From assembly GCA_013001975.1 (NCBI GenBank), contig JABDKX010000030.1:1-64000 (forward strand): a stretch of DNA of 64,000 nucleotides. The letters are read 5' to 3'. The DNA comes from Saprospiraceae bacterium. Lineage in GTDB: Bacteria > Bacteroidota > Bacteroidia > Chitinophagales > Saprospiraceae. Position numbers and translations under genes: made by a program. Shown here piece after piece: positions 28,890 to 37,314 of this stretch; within the stretch, counting starts at the first letter, position 1, and each line of letters starts with the position of its first letter. Under the pieces are notes generated by a model that was not told the origin of the DNA, ran no database searches, and saw only the letters and a list, made by a program, of their open reading frames with translations.

Positions 28890-28997
28890 CTGTTATTTAA
28901 ATTTGCGACAAAGGTAAGTGATGTAAAATTCAAATTTATAACTTTAATACAAGAGGTGTAAGGGGATTGTTCAATAATAACTATCTTCGTTGACATT

Positions 28998-30746
28998 ATG
29001 AGTTTTGTTGTTTCAGCCAGAAAATATAGACCGCAACATTTTGATGACTTAATTGGACAAGATCACATTGCCCAAACATTAAAAAATGCTATTAAAAATG
29101 ATCAACTTGCCCATGCGTTCCTTTTTTCAGGACCAAGAGGGGTTGGTAAAACAACAAGTGCTCGAATTTTAGCTAAAGTATTAAATTGCGAAAACCTTTC
29201 TGATTACAAAGCTTGCGGCGAATGTAGTTCGTGTAAATCATTTTTAGATAATGCTTCATTCAATATCTTTGAATTAGATGCCGCTTCTAATAATAGTGTC
29301 GAACATATCCGAGCCCTCAATGAACAAGTCAGATTTCAACCGCAACAAGGATCATATAAAATATATATTATTGATGAGGTGCACATGTTATCGCAAGCAG
29401 CTTTCAATGCGTTTTTAAAAACGTTAGAAGAACCACCTCCATATGCTAAATTTATTTTAGCAACGACTGAAAAGCATAAAATAATTCCAACTATTTTATC
29501 CAGATGTCAAATATTTGATTTTAGAAGAATCCAGATAAAGGATATTGTTTTACAATTAAAAACGATAGCTGAAAAGGAAGAAAGAAAATTTGATGATGAT
29601 GCCTTACACCTGATAGCTCAAAAAGCTGACGGTGCGATGAGAGACGCGCTATCAATTTATGACAAAGTTGTCAGTTCTGTTGAAGGAGAAATTTCATATA
29701 CAGAAGTTGCGGAAAATTTAAATGTTCTTGATTATGAGTATTACTTTAAGCTAGTAGATGGCGCAATAAAGGAAGACTTAACCCAACTCATGTTGATTTA
29801 TGATGATATCGCTAAAAAAGGCTTTGAAGCAGAGCAATTTATTTTAGGATTTTTAGAGCATTTGAGACAATTGCTTTTGGTCAAAGATTTAAAAACAGCT
29901 GCCCTTTTAGATATCGGAGATAATTTAAAAAAGCGATATGAAGATCAAGCAAGTTTAACATCAAACTCTTTTCTTTTGTCGTCGTTATCGTTGCTTAATG
30001 AAACAGATATCAATATTCAAAGATCTCAAAATAAGCGCTTGAGTGTCGAAATTAGTTTGAGCAAGATGGCATACATCAATAGGCTTTTAGATAAAAAAAA
30101 AATCTTCGCCGAACTTGATGAAGACTTAGGTATCTCAGATGATGATAATGCAAAATCTCCGATAATTGAAACTAAGGAGATTAAATCTCCTAAACCGAAG
30201 CAAGTTGAAATTCAAAAGCAAGCTCAACCTTTACCTACAAAACCATCAAAACCATCAAAAACACCGTCTTCGCAAAGCGGTAATGTAAAAATCACACCAA
30301 CAATTTCTGCTGACATTGATTCTCTTCTTGCAAATATTGCAGAACAAGAAAATAACATCAAGTCAAAAAACAATCCATTAAGCCCTGATTTTCTAAATCA
30401 AATATTCACAGCATACAAAAAAAATGTAGAGTCGAAAGCACTTCAAAGTGCCATCGAATTTACTAAGTTTCAGATTTCAGATGATACGATAACTGTGTTA
30501 ACGCCAACTCAAATTTATATTGATTATATCCGGCAAGAACTGGCGTTGATTGAAAAAATACATGAAGAATTTCCGGAAAAAGACTTAAAAGTAAAATTTG
30601 AAGTCAGTGAGGAGACATTTCCAGACTATAAACCTCCTAAAAAGCCCAAACACCTTACAACAAAAGAAAAGTATGAAATGTTATTAATTAAAAATGCAGA
30701 TTTTAAACTTTTAGTAGAAGAGTTGAAACTAAAGATTTCCAACTAA
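28998..30746 (+). CDS. dnaX: DNA polymerase III subunit gamma/tau
   Basis: Clamp-loader ATPase of the replicative polymerase. The 582-residue protein has the Walker A motif GPRGVGKT (45-52), a four-cysteine zinc module (C64, C73, C76, C79), Walker B in YIIDEVHML near 125, the SRC sensor segment near 168, then a clamp-loader collar and a divergent, lysine/proline-rich tau extension after about residue 390 (KSPKPKQVEIQKQAQPLPTK). Domain III/IV organisation is normal. No shorter gamma-producing frameshift signal is evident, though an A-rich run occurs near 30097. Crp/Fnr and pyrD follow within 32 and 1 bases. Confidence 0.96.
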   Translation: MSFVVSARKYRPQHFDDLIGQDHIAQTLKNAIKNDQLAHAFLFSGPRGVGKTTSARILAKVLNCENLSDYKACGECSSCKSFLDNASFNIFELDAASNNSVEHIRALNEQVRFQPQQGSYKIYIIDEVHMLSQAAFNAFLKTLEEPPPYAKFILATTEKHKIIPTILSRCQIFDFRRIQIKDIVLQLKTIAEKEERKFDDDALHLIAQKADGAMRDALSIYDKVVSSVEGEISYTEVAENLNVLDYEYYFKLVDGAIKEDLTQLMLIYDDIAKKGFEAEQFILGFLEHLRQLLLVKDLKTAALLDIGDNLKKRYEDQASLTSNSFLLSSLSLLNETDINIQRSQNKRLSVEISLSKMAYINRLLDKKKIFAELDEDLGISDDDNAKSPIIETKEIKSPKPKQVEIQKQAQPLPTKPSKPSKTPSSQSGNVKITPTISADIDSLLANIAEQENNIKSKNNPLSPDFLNQIFTAYKKNVESKALQSAIEFTKFQISDDTITVLTPTQIYIDYIRQELALIEKIHEEFPEKDLKVKFEVSEETFPDYKPPKKPKHLTTKEKYEMLLIKNADFKLLVEELKLKISN

Positions 30747-30778
30747 TCTGTATTTTTAAATGCTAATTAAATTTAAAC

Positions 30779-31465
30779 ATGAGTGATAAAGCCATTTGGT
30801 ACTTAGAAAATATTGACGTCGGAGGTATATTCTGTCCTAAAAAAATGGGTAATCAAATCAGTGATAGCCACATAAAAAAGATAAATAAAGATGAATATGT
30901 ATATCTTCCTGATGAAGAAAGTGACAAAATATTTTTCATTAATGAAGGCAGAATTAAAATAGGTTCATTTGCTGATAATGGCAAAGAAATTACAAAGGCA
31001 ATATTAAGTGCAGGTGAAGTATTTGGTGAATTAGCTATGATTGGTGAAACCAAAAGACGAGATTATGCTTTAGCAATTGAAGATACCAATGTTTGCATTA
31101 TCAGTTCTTCAGAAATGAAAAACCTAATCAAAGATCACAATTCTTTAAGCCTCTTCTTTATGAAGATGATGGGGTCTAAGGTTATTGAAATGGAAAACAG
31201 ATTGGAATCACTTGTTTTTAAAGATTCTAGAAGTCGAATCGTTGAGTATCTAGCAGAACTGGTTAGAAAAAGAGGTCAAAGAGTTGGCTATGAATGGGTT
31301 GTAAGAAACTTTATTACACACCAAGAAATTGCTAATTTAACGGCCACTTCAAGACAAACAGTAACTACTGTTTTAAATGAATTAAGAAATTCTGAAATAA
31401 TAACTTTTAACAGGAAGCGACTTTTAGTCAGAGACTTGGAAAAATTAAAAGAAGAAATCAAATAA
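30779..31465 (+). CDS. Crp/Fnr-family transcriptional regulator
   Basis: A 228-residue regulator with an N-terminal cyclic-nucleotide-binding-like beta roll ([32 protein letters not shown], about 45-110), a long dimerisation helix and a C-terminal winged helix-turn-helix ([20 protein letters not shown], about 180-200). No Fnr-type cysteine cluster is seen beyond isolated Cys residues, so it is probably not an iron-sulfur oxygen sensor. It lies 32 bases after dnaX and one base before pyrD, so it is co-transcribed with pyrD. Its effector is unknown. Confidence 0.93.
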   Translation: MSDKAIWYLENIDVGGIFCPKKMGNQISDSHIKKINKDEYVYLPDEESDKIFFINEGRIKIGSFADNGKEITKAILSAGEVFGELAMIGETKRRDYALAIEDTNVCIISSSEMKNLIKDHNSLSLFFMKMMGSKVIEMENRLESLVFKDSRSRIVEYLAELVRKRGQRVGYEWVVRNFITHQEIANLTATSRQTVTTVLNELRNSEIITFNRKRLLVRDLEKLKEEIK

Positions 31466-31466
31466 A

Positions 31467-32504
31467 TTGATTTATAAATACATCGTAAAACCTATTGCTT
31501 TTTTACTGGATCCAGAAAAAGCGCATCATTTAAGTGTTTCAATATTTAAAATAATTAACAAGACGCCAATAGTATCTTCTGTTGTCAAGTCAATGCTATC
31601 GTTTGAAGATCCCAAACTTAAAAAAGAAATTCTTGGTCTTTCATTTCCAAGTCCTGTTGGATTAGCTGCTGGATTTGATAAAGATGGTAAATACTATGAT
31701 ACGATGTCAGCCCTTGGTTTTGGCTTTATTGAAATAGGTACCGTGACACCAAAGCCTCAGGATGGAAATCCAAAACAACGTTTGTTCAGATTACCCAAAG
31801 ACAAGGCTTTAATAAATAGGATGGGATTTAATAATGAAGGCATTGATGCTTTCGTTTCTCGTTTGAAAAATAGAAAAAAGTCTGATATCATTATTGGAGG
31901 TAATATTGGGAAAAATAAAATTACGCCAAATGAAGAAGCTATTTCAGATTATGAAATATGTTTCGAAAAGCTTTATCCATACGTTGATTACTTTGTTGTA
32001 AATGTCAGTTCGCCTAATACACCTGATCTTCGAAGTTTACAAGACAAAGAACCTTTAACAAAATTATTAAATCATATCATCACATTAAGATCTCAAAAGG
32101 AAAAAGTTAAACCAGTATTATTAAAGATAGCTCCAGATTTAAATAATGATCAATTAAATGATATTCTCGAAATCGTAGTTTCTGAGAATGTAGATGGAAT
32201 AATTGCAACTAATACGACCATATCAAGAAGTGATTTAAACACTTCAGATCAGAAAATTGCAGAAATTGGTAATGGTGGATTAAGTGGCCAGCCACTCAAA
32301 AACCGCTCTTTAGAAGTCGTTTCATATTTAAGGAAGCATAATAAAACAATACCAATTATTGGTGTTGGAGGAATTTCTGAACCACAAGATGCGGTCAAAA
32401 TGCTTAGTGCCGGAGCTGATTTAATTCAAGTTTACTCTGGATTAATCTATCAAGGACCTTCATTTATAAAGAAAATCAAAAAAGCTATTTTAGCGAGTAT
32501 CTAA
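31467..32504 (+). CDS. pyrD: Dihydroorotate dehydrogenase (quinone), class 2
   Basis: Oxidises dihydroorotate to orotate in pyrimidine synthesis, passing electrons through FMN to membrane quinone. The 345-residue protein starts with the amphipathic membrane-docking helices ([18 protein letters not shown]) typical of class 2 enzymes, followed by the FMN barrel with [12 protein letters not shown], the NRMGFNNEG loop, the catalytic Ser in [14 protein letters not shown], and [10 protein letters not shown]. The start is TTG at 31467, one base after the Crp/Fnr stop codon; this yields the exact family N terminus, and no ATG is available. Confidence 0.95.
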   Translation: MIYKYIVKPIAFLLDPEKAHHLSVSIFKIINKTPIVSSVVKSMLSFEDPKLKKEILGLSFPSPVGLAAGFDKDGKYYDTMSALGFGFIEIGTVTPKPQDGNPKQRLFRLPKDKALINRMGFNNEGIDAFVSRLKNRKKSDIIIGGNIGKNKITPNEEAISDYEICFEKLYPYVDYFVVNVSSPNTPDLRSLQDKEPLTKLLNHIITLRSQKEKVKPVLLKIAPDLNNDQLNDILEIVVSENVDGIIATNTTISRSDLNTSDQKIAEIGNGGLSGQPLKNRSLEVVSYLRKHNKTIPIIGVGGISEPQDAVKMLSAGADLIQVYSGLIYQGPSFIKKIKKAILASI

Positions 32505-32764
32505 AGTTTTACGGTATTTTTTAAATGGGTATTTGTTTAGGTTTAAATAAATAATTTATATGTCATATCCAAAAGTTACTGTAAATGAACAGATTATAAC
32601 TTAATTATTTTCTTCATAACATAACTACCGTTTTTTCACAGCCCAAAGTAGGTTAGGTTTCATATTATAAAAAAAGCATATGGTATCCTTTTTGGCTACT
32701 AAAGGATTATAAGTAATCATCGTATTGATGAATTTACTTTAATAACCAAAACCCGTTACGTGTT
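32505..32764. other. Gene-poor interval after pyrD
   Basis: 260 bases without a convincing gene. Only a 14-codon ATG frame (32560-32604) is present. No strong terminator hairpin follows pyrD, so transcription may run on into the small frame at 32765. Confidence 0.5.
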
Positions 32765-32872
32765 ATGATCCAGAATGAAGACCAAAATCTTTATACAGAT
32801 ATTAGATTCTGGGTAATAGTAGTTTTTTCGACCGTCCTTCTAGGATTCCTAATATTGAGCTACCCAGGATAG
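32765..32872 (+). CDS. Candidate 35-residue single-span membrane peptide
   Basis: An ATG frame of 35 codons encodes an acidic polar N terminus (MIQNEDQNLYTDIRF), one hydrophobic segment of about 18 residues (WVIVVFSTVLLGFLIL) and a short SYPG end. The composition is that of a real small membrane protein: charged N-terminal side, clean span, aromatic residues at the borders. A strong plus-strand terminator lies 25 bases after the stop, which argues that something here is transcribed and ends at this point. I know no function for it. It could be a chance frame, since its length alone proves nothing. Confidence 0.5.
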   Translation: MIQNEDQNLYTDIRFWVIVVFSTVLLGFLILSYPG

Positions 32873-32897
32873 TATAAAGTTAAACACGTCACCTTAT

Positions 32898-32940
32898 AAC
32901 GACCATGCAGATTTACATATTTGTATGGTTGTTTTTTTTT
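32898..32940 (+). terminator. Rho-independent terminator after the 32765 small frame
   Basis: A 12-bp stem with two G-U pairs (AACGACCATGCA at 32898-32909, TGTATGGTTGTT at 32922-32933) is followed by T residues up to 32940. It points in the plus direction, toward the convergent nadC. Confidence 0.85.
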
Positions 32941-32949
32941 ATAGTATGG

Positions 32950-33804
32950 TTACTTTTTAATTTTTAGACTCATGTCTAAAGAACCCGCGGAGTGTGTCAA
33001 TGCACCCACAGAAATGAAGTCAACACCCGTTTCAGCTATGGCTCTTACCGTTTCTAAGTTTACACCACCAGAAGCTTCAGATTCAAATCGTTTTCCAATA
33101 ATACCAACAGCTCGTTTAAGTTGATCCAATTCAAAATTATCCAACATAATTCTTGTTATACCACCTTCTTCAAGAACACTGTTCAGTTCCTCAAGATTTC
33201 TAACTTCCACTGTAATTCCTAAATCTTTATTATTTGTTTTCAAATAATCTTTAACTTTTTGAATAGCATTGCCAATACTGCCACAAGCATCAACATGATT
33301 GTCTTTGATCATAATCCAATCATAGAGCCCATCACGATAATTTGAGCTGCCTCCGATTCTAACAGCCCATTTTTCTAAAAATCTTAAGAGTGGTGTGGTT
33401 TTTCTGGTATCCAAAATAGTGACAGGAAGGTCTTCAACAATTTTTGCAAATGTTCTGCTCATCGTTGATACGCCACTTAATCTCTGCATCGTATTTAAAA
33501 CAAGTCTTTCCCCTTTTAAAATGACTTGTGAACTGGCTGTAATTTCAAAGGCAATGTCGCCGTATTTTACATCAGTTCCATCATCGATAAATCTTTCAAA
33601 ATGACATGTCGGTTCCAGTTTTTTAAATACATATTCTGCAAAATCAACACCTGCGATGACCCCAGTATCTTTGACTAACAATTTTGCTGTGTCTCGCGCT
33701 TCTTTTTCGATACATGCCAATGAAGTATGATCTCCATCTTTGATGTCTTCTCGCAAAGCTGCATTTATAAATGCATCAAGTAATGATTTCTTTACTCCTT
33801 CCAT
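32950..33804 (-). CDS. nadC: Nicotinate-nucleotide diphosphorylase (carboxylating)
   Basis: Converts quinolinate and PRPP to nicotinate mononucleotide in NAD synthesis. The 284-residue enzyme has the family's usual two-domain form: N-terminal open sandwich, then the barrel with RLSGVSTMSR, the substrate-binding LDTRKTTPLLRFLEKWAV, the GGSSNYRDGLYDWIMIKDNH stretch, VEVRNLEEL, MLDNF and EASGGVNLETVRAIAETGVDFISVG. All expected basic residues are in place. It is monocistronic; the 320 bases upstream hold no gene. Confidence 0.96.
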   Translation of the reverse strand: MEGVKKSLLDAFINAALREDIKDGDHTSLACIEKEARDTAKLLVKDTGVIAGVDFAEYVFKKLEPTCHFERFIDDGTDVKYGDIAFEITASSQVILKGERLVLNTMQRLSGVSTMSRTFAKIVEDLPVTILDTRKTTPLLRFLEKWAVRIGGSSNYRDGLYDWIMIKDNHVDACGSIGNAIQKVKDYLKTNNKDLGITVEVRNLEELNSVLEEGGITRIMLDNFELDQLKRAVGIIGKRFESEASGGVNLETVRAIAETGVDFISVGALTHSAGSLDMSLKIKK

Positions 33805-34124
33805 GTCAATTTGGTTAAATTTTGAGAATTAAAATTCCTTCAAAAGATGCCAAATATAAGGCTGTTTTATCGGATTTAACGAATGAATCATAATCATATT
33901 AACCAATATTATATATTTAATATATTGAAATGCAATGGGCTAAATTCCTATTAATGAGGCTTAAAAAATGACAACCCAATTTGACTCTCAAAATGTCCAT
34001 TTTATAAATGTCCTAGAGGAGACATGGACAAATCCATTATAATCTATGTTTTTACAGAAAAAACATAAAATTGAGGTATATTTAAATCTTCAATTAACAA
34101 TATTTAATTAATCAAATTTCGAAT
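33805..34124. other. Intergenic region between nadC and a T9SS cargo gene
   Basis: 320 bases with no convincing coding frame. They should contain the divergent promoters for nadC and the gene at 34125. Two hairpin-capable elements are visible: an inverted repeat at 33994-34030 and ATGTTTTT / AAAAACAT at 34046-34066. Neither has a T run, so they are not terminators. Confidence 0.6.
33994..34030. promoter_or_regulatory. Inverted repeat upstream of the T9SS thioredoxin gene
   Basis: TGTCCAT (33994-34000) and ATGGACA (34024-34030) are exact inverted arms, and an inner pair ATGTCC / GGAGACAT is nearly complementary. It could be a bipartite operator or a folded leader RNA about 95 bases before the ATG. 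Confidence 0.3.
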
Positions 34125-35681
34125 ATGAAAAAATATTTACTCCTTTCAATAGCATTTTTGTTTATGGGTACGTTTGCGACTGCTCAGCTAACAAATGGAA
34201 GCACACTACCTGGAAACATTGTAGGTAATGATGTGGTTTCTGATGCTCCAGTCGATGTTCAAGCTTGGCTTGACGAAGGCAAAAGTGTAGTTATTGATGT
34301 TTTCGCAACTTGGTGTGGCCCATGTTGGTCTTTTCACGCAACAGGTTGGTTGGACGCATTTAACGAAGCATATGGTCCAGATGGAACGGATCAAATCAGA
34401 ATTTTAGGTGTTGAATCTGATGGCAGTACTCCTGTATCAGCTATATTGACAAATCAATTTGGACAACCTGGAAGTTGGGTTACCAGCCCGGAGACAGGCG
34501 ACCCAATAACTTACAACATTATTGATAATCCAGGTGCTGCAAGTACTTTAGGAATTGCGTACTACCCTACTCTTTATATTTTTAAACCAGATGGTACAGT
34601 AATAGAAGTTGGATCTGTTCCAGGTGGAAGATATGATGAAGATTTCTGGAATTCAGCTTTAGGTATCGATGATAAACCAAATATGCGTATGGCTGGTTCA
34701 TTACCAAACGTTGTTATTTGTCAAGATCTTGATGTTGATGCAACAACACTAGATATTTTCAACGTGTCTCAGAATACACCTATTTCTTCATTTACAATGG
34801 ATTTTATGATGAATGGTGTTGTGGAGTCTGTTGAATATAATGGACCAGAAATTGCTCCTTTCAATACGGGATCTGTAACTATTCCAGGTTTTTCTGTGTC
34901 TGAGCAAAGTGATTTATCATTAGCTGTTTCGAATATAAATGGTGAAGCTGCAGTTGTTGATCAAGAATTAAGCGGTGCGGTTTCTAAATTTTCAGTAGCT
35001 ACTGAAAAAATGACAGTAGTCTTTACTACAGATTACTATCCTGGTGAAACTACTTGGACTTTAGAAGATGACCTTGGTAACTTTATCATTGGGGATTCTT
35101 ATACTGATGGACCTGACGCTTACGGTGGTGGTGGCGATGATGCGCATACTTCTCACAAGTATGAGATTGAAGTTAGTTCAGATGCAAGTTGCCTTAACTT
35201 CAAAATCATTGATTCTTTTGGTGACGGATTAATTGCTTGGGATCCAAGTGAGAATGATCCTCCAGGAATTGAAATTAACGATCAATGGGGAAATCCTGTT
35301 AAAGATAACATCGTTGAATTTGACGCTAACGGTAACTGGACAAATATTACAGGAGAAGGTTTCTTTAGATTCAGTGATACTGATGTTACTGTAAATGCTG
35401 AGCAATCTACCGCTGTTACTAATATTGATGAATTATCAATTTTTAATACTTATCCTAATCCAGTAGTTGATGATTTGACTATTGAATTAGCTTTTGACGA
35501 AAACATTGATTTTAGAATGGATATCGTTGATGCTCTTGGAAATAAAGTGAAAACTTTAGGTACTCAAACGAGTAAAAACTTCAGATCTTCTTACGATGTG
35601 TCTGATTTACCAAGTGGTATGTATACGCTTGCAATAGTGACAAAAGATGGACAAAACGTGTCTAAATTTGTTAAAATGTAA
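34125..35681 (+). CDS. Secreted thioredoxin-like protein with T9SS sorting domain
   Basis: A 518-residue secreted protein. A signal peptide (1-20) precedes a thioredoxin/redoxin domain (about 25-200) with VIDVFATWCGPCWSF, where Cys64 and Cys67 form the CxxC redox site, and a cis-Pro segment in GIAYYPTLYIF. A beta-rich middle region (about 205-330) is followed by a domain with SFGDGL (about 340-425). The C terminus (about 440-518) is a type A T9SS sorting domain: YPNPVVDDLTIE, then LPSGMYTLAIVTKDGQNVSKFVKM. It is predicted to cross the outer membrane by T9SS and act at the surface, perhaps in disulfide exchange. It is monocistronic with its own terminator. Confidence 0.9.
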   Translation: MKKYLLLSIAFLFMGTFATAQLTNGSTLPGNIVGNDVVSDAPVDVQAWLDEGKSVVIDVFATWCGPCWSFHATGWLDAFNEAYGPDGTDQIRILGVESDGSTPVSAILTNQFGQPGSWVTSPETGDPITYNIIDNPGAASTLGIAYYPTLYIFKPDGTVIEVGSVPGGRYDEDFWNSALGIDDKPNMRMAGSLPNVVICQDLDVDATTLDIFNVSQNTPISSFTMDFMMNGVVESVEYNGPEIAPFNTGSVTIPGFSVSEQSDLSLAVSNINGEAAVVDQELSGAVSKFSVATEKMTVVFTTDYYPGETTWTLEDDLGNFIIGDSYTDGPDAYGGGGDDAHTSHKYEIEVSSDASCLNFKIIDSFGDGLIAWDPSENDPPGIEINDQWGNPVKDNIVEFDANGNWTNITGEGFFRFSDTDVTVNAEQSTAVTNIDELSIFNTYPNPVVDDLTIELAFDENIDFRMDIVDALGNKVKTLGTQTSKNFRSSYDVSDLPSGMYTLAIVTKDGQNVSKFVKM

Positions 35682-35711
35682 GACATTCCATTCTACATAA
35701 AAGATATTTAT

Positions 35712-35746
35712 AAAACTGGCTTCTTATCGGAAGCCAGTTTTTTTTT
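35712..35746 (+). terminator. Terminator of the T9SS thioredoxin gene
   Basis: A perfect 12-bp stem AAAACTGGCTTC / GAAGCCAGTTTT with a 6-nt loop, followed by a T run to 35746, 30 bases after the stop codon. Confidence 0.92.
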
Positions 35747-35756
35747 ATGCCTACCC

Positions 35757-35924
35757 GAACATTGCAATGTTACACATGGACTTTCAATTGAAAACAGTTT
35801 ATTATCGTTAAGTAAATCAAAAATTACAGAAACTATACCATTGGGCCACTTAAGACCTAGAACATATACTCTAAATGTTTCAAATGATAATAAGGTCAGT
35901 TCAAAGTTGTTTCTAAAGAATTAA
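35757..35924 (+). pseudogene. Remnant of a T9SS type A sorting domain
   Basis: An open frame without a usable start ends at TAA 35922-35924. Its last 30 residues (ETIPLGHLRPRTYTLNVSND, then NKVSSKLFLKN) match the final strands of a type A T9SS C-terminal domain: the leucine-proline turn, the TY-L-V strand and the closing K-LFLKN. Nothing upstream of it looks coding, and it begins right after the terminator of the neighbouring T9SS gene. I read it as the 3' stub of a lost cargo gene. A chance match is possible because the piece is short. Confidence 0.5.
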
Positions 35925-36003
35925 ATGACAATTTCCAGTCATATTTTTATCGTTTTGACGCACATTAACGTACCATTAAGAGAATTTATTTCAATGATTT
36001 ACC

Positions 36004-36011
36004 TATATTTG
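36004..36011 (+). promoter_or_regulatory. Predicted -7 promoter element
   Basis: TATATTTG is an exact TAnnTTTG match. No TTG lies at the right distance upstream, so the promoter is weakly supported. A start of transcription near 36018 would exclude the ATG at 36017 and favour the ATG at 36029. Confidence 0.4.
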
Positions 36012-36028
36012 AATAAATGTGCGCTTAT

Positions 36029-36727
36029 ATGAGAAAACATCTACTTCTATTATTTTCATTATTTGGCTTTTGTTTGAACGCTCAAGTATTGAGTGTTACT
36101 CCTGATCCAATAATTCTTGAGGTACCTGGAGATGTTGTAGACAAGAAGATCGACATGATAGTAAAAAATACATCAGGGTCAGATGTTGACTTTTGGTGGT
36201 CCATTGATAGAGGCTCTTGCCCTGATGAATGGAAGTTCTATTTATGCGATGTTAATTTATGTTACACGCCATCTGTCACAAGTTGTCCGTGTAATAAAGA
36301 AAATACACTGGCTCCAAACGAAGAAGGTACTTTAATGATGCACATAATACCTAATGGCGTAACTGGAATGGGCGTAATTACTTTGAAATTAACAGATGCT
36401 TGTGATGGCAAATCGAGTTCTGGATCGACATCAATTGTTGAATTGCCAATAACTTTCAATGTTGGAACTACTTCAACAAAGTTTTCAGAAATAAATAACG
36501 ATATCAGCATTTTTCCAAATCCTACTTATGATCAAATTAAACTTAAGGAGGATGAAAATGTGTCAGAATTAGTTATTTATAATATCGTTGGTAAAAAATT
36601 AATGAGACTTAAACATTCTAAAGGTCAATCTCATGATGTGTCAGAACTAGATAAAGGCATTTATCTGGTAAGATTAATAAATAAGAAAAACAATGTTCTA
36701 AAAGTTCTTAGGCTTACTAAGAAATAA
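36029..36727 (+). CDS. Small secreted protein with T9SS sorting domain
   Basis: A secreted protein of 232 residues from the ATG at 36029, which begins the signal peptide MRKHLLLLFSLFGFCLNAQ; an ATG four codons earlier (36017) is less likely. The middle domain (about 20-140) is beta-rich with a cysteine-dense part (CPDEW, YLCDVNLCYT, SCPCNKE) and a final strand pair (VITLKLTDACDG), resembling an immunoglobulin-like fold stabilised by disulfides. The last 75 residues are a type A T9SS sorting domain (ISIFPNPTYDQIKL, then LDKGIYLVRLINKKN). No catalytic motif is seen. It is predicted to be exposed or released at the surface. Confidence 0.85.
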   Translation: MRKHLLLLFSLFGFCLNAQVLSVTPDPIILEVPGDVVDKKIDMIVKNTSGSDVDFWWSIDRGSCPDEWKFYLCDVNLCYTPSVTSCPCNKENTLAPNEEGTLMMHIIPNGVTGMGVITLKLTDACDGKSSSGSTSIVELPITFNVGTTSTKFSEINNDISIFPNPTYDQIKLKEDENVSELVIYNIVGKKLMRLKHSKGQSHDVSELDKGIYLVRLINKKNNVLKVLRLTKK

Positions 36728-36748
36728 GAGATATAATATATTATTATC

Positions 36749-36783
36749 AAAAGAGGCTAATTTAAAAATTAGCCTCTTTTTTT
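36749..36783 (+). terminator. Terminator of the small T9SS protein gene
   Basis: A very strong hairpin: AAAAGAGGCTAATTT / AAATTAGCCTCTTTT with a 2-nt centre and a T run to 36783, 22 bases past the stop codon. Confidence 0.92.
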
Positions 36784-36875
36784 GTTTTAAAGATTGGCTT
36801 CAATTCTTTTGTCAAAAATCCTATACTATTTATCAGTAGAAAACAGTTATCTATCGGAAATATGCATTACTTGGA

Positions 36876-36914
36876 ACTATGTTATGCATAGTACTTGTTT
36901 TTATACTATCTTTG
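36876..36914 (+). promoter_or_regulatory. PadR gene promoter with candidate operator
   Basis: TATCTTTG at 36907-36914 is an exact TAnnTTTG element 33 bases before the PadR ATG. Just upstream, ACTATG (36876-36881) and CATAGT (36887-36892) form an exact inverted repeat with a 5-nt spacer. An inverted repeat at this position suits autoregulation by the dimeric PadR protein, but this is inference. Confidence 0.45.
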
Positions 36915-36946
36915 TACTAATAATAAATCATTGACAAAAAATATTT

Positions 36947-37282
36947 ATGAAACTTGAAAATACAAAAGCCCAAATGAGAAAAGGACTCCTTGATTTATGT
37001 GTGCTTTCAATCATTTCAAAAGCAGAGATGTACCCATCAGATGTAATCAAAAAATTAAAAGAACTTAAAATGATCGTTGTTGAAGGTACGCTCTACCCTC
37101 TTTTGAACAGGTTAAAAAATGAAGAATTACTAAGTTACCATTGGAAGGAATCGAATGCTGGCCCTCCAAGAAAATATTATAAAATAACGGAGTCAGGATC
37201 TTCTTTTCTTGAAGAACTTATTAATACCTGGAAAGACTTAAATACAGCAGTCAATAAGTCAATTAAACAAGCTGAGAAATAA
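36947..37282 (+). CDS. PadR-family transcriptional regulator
   Basis: A 111-residue short PadR protein: winged helix-turn-helix with the RKGLLDLCVLSIISKAEMYP helix, VVEGTLYPLLNRLKNEELLSYHW wing and PPRKYYKIT strand, then a C-terminal dimerisation helix. These regulators repress small envelope-stress operons. It is followed 32 bases later by a PspC-domain gene, a very common pair in Bacteroidota, so it probably controls itself and that gene. Confidence 0.94.
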   Translation: MKLENTKAQMRKGLLDLCVLSIISKAEMYPSDVIKKLKELKMIVVEGTLYPLLNRLKNEELLSYHWKESNAGPPRKYYKITESGSSFLEELINTWKDLNTAVNKSIKQAEK

Positions 37283-37314
37283 CCCAATCTTTTATCAAAT
37301 ACAAATAAGAAAAA

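Noticed and set aside
32560-32604. 14-codon ATG frame after pyrD
   Set aside because: Too short and without any supporting signal.
34046-34066. ATGTTTTT / AAAAACAT hairpin treated as terminator
   Set aside because: It is not followed by a T run on either strand and no gene ends next to it.
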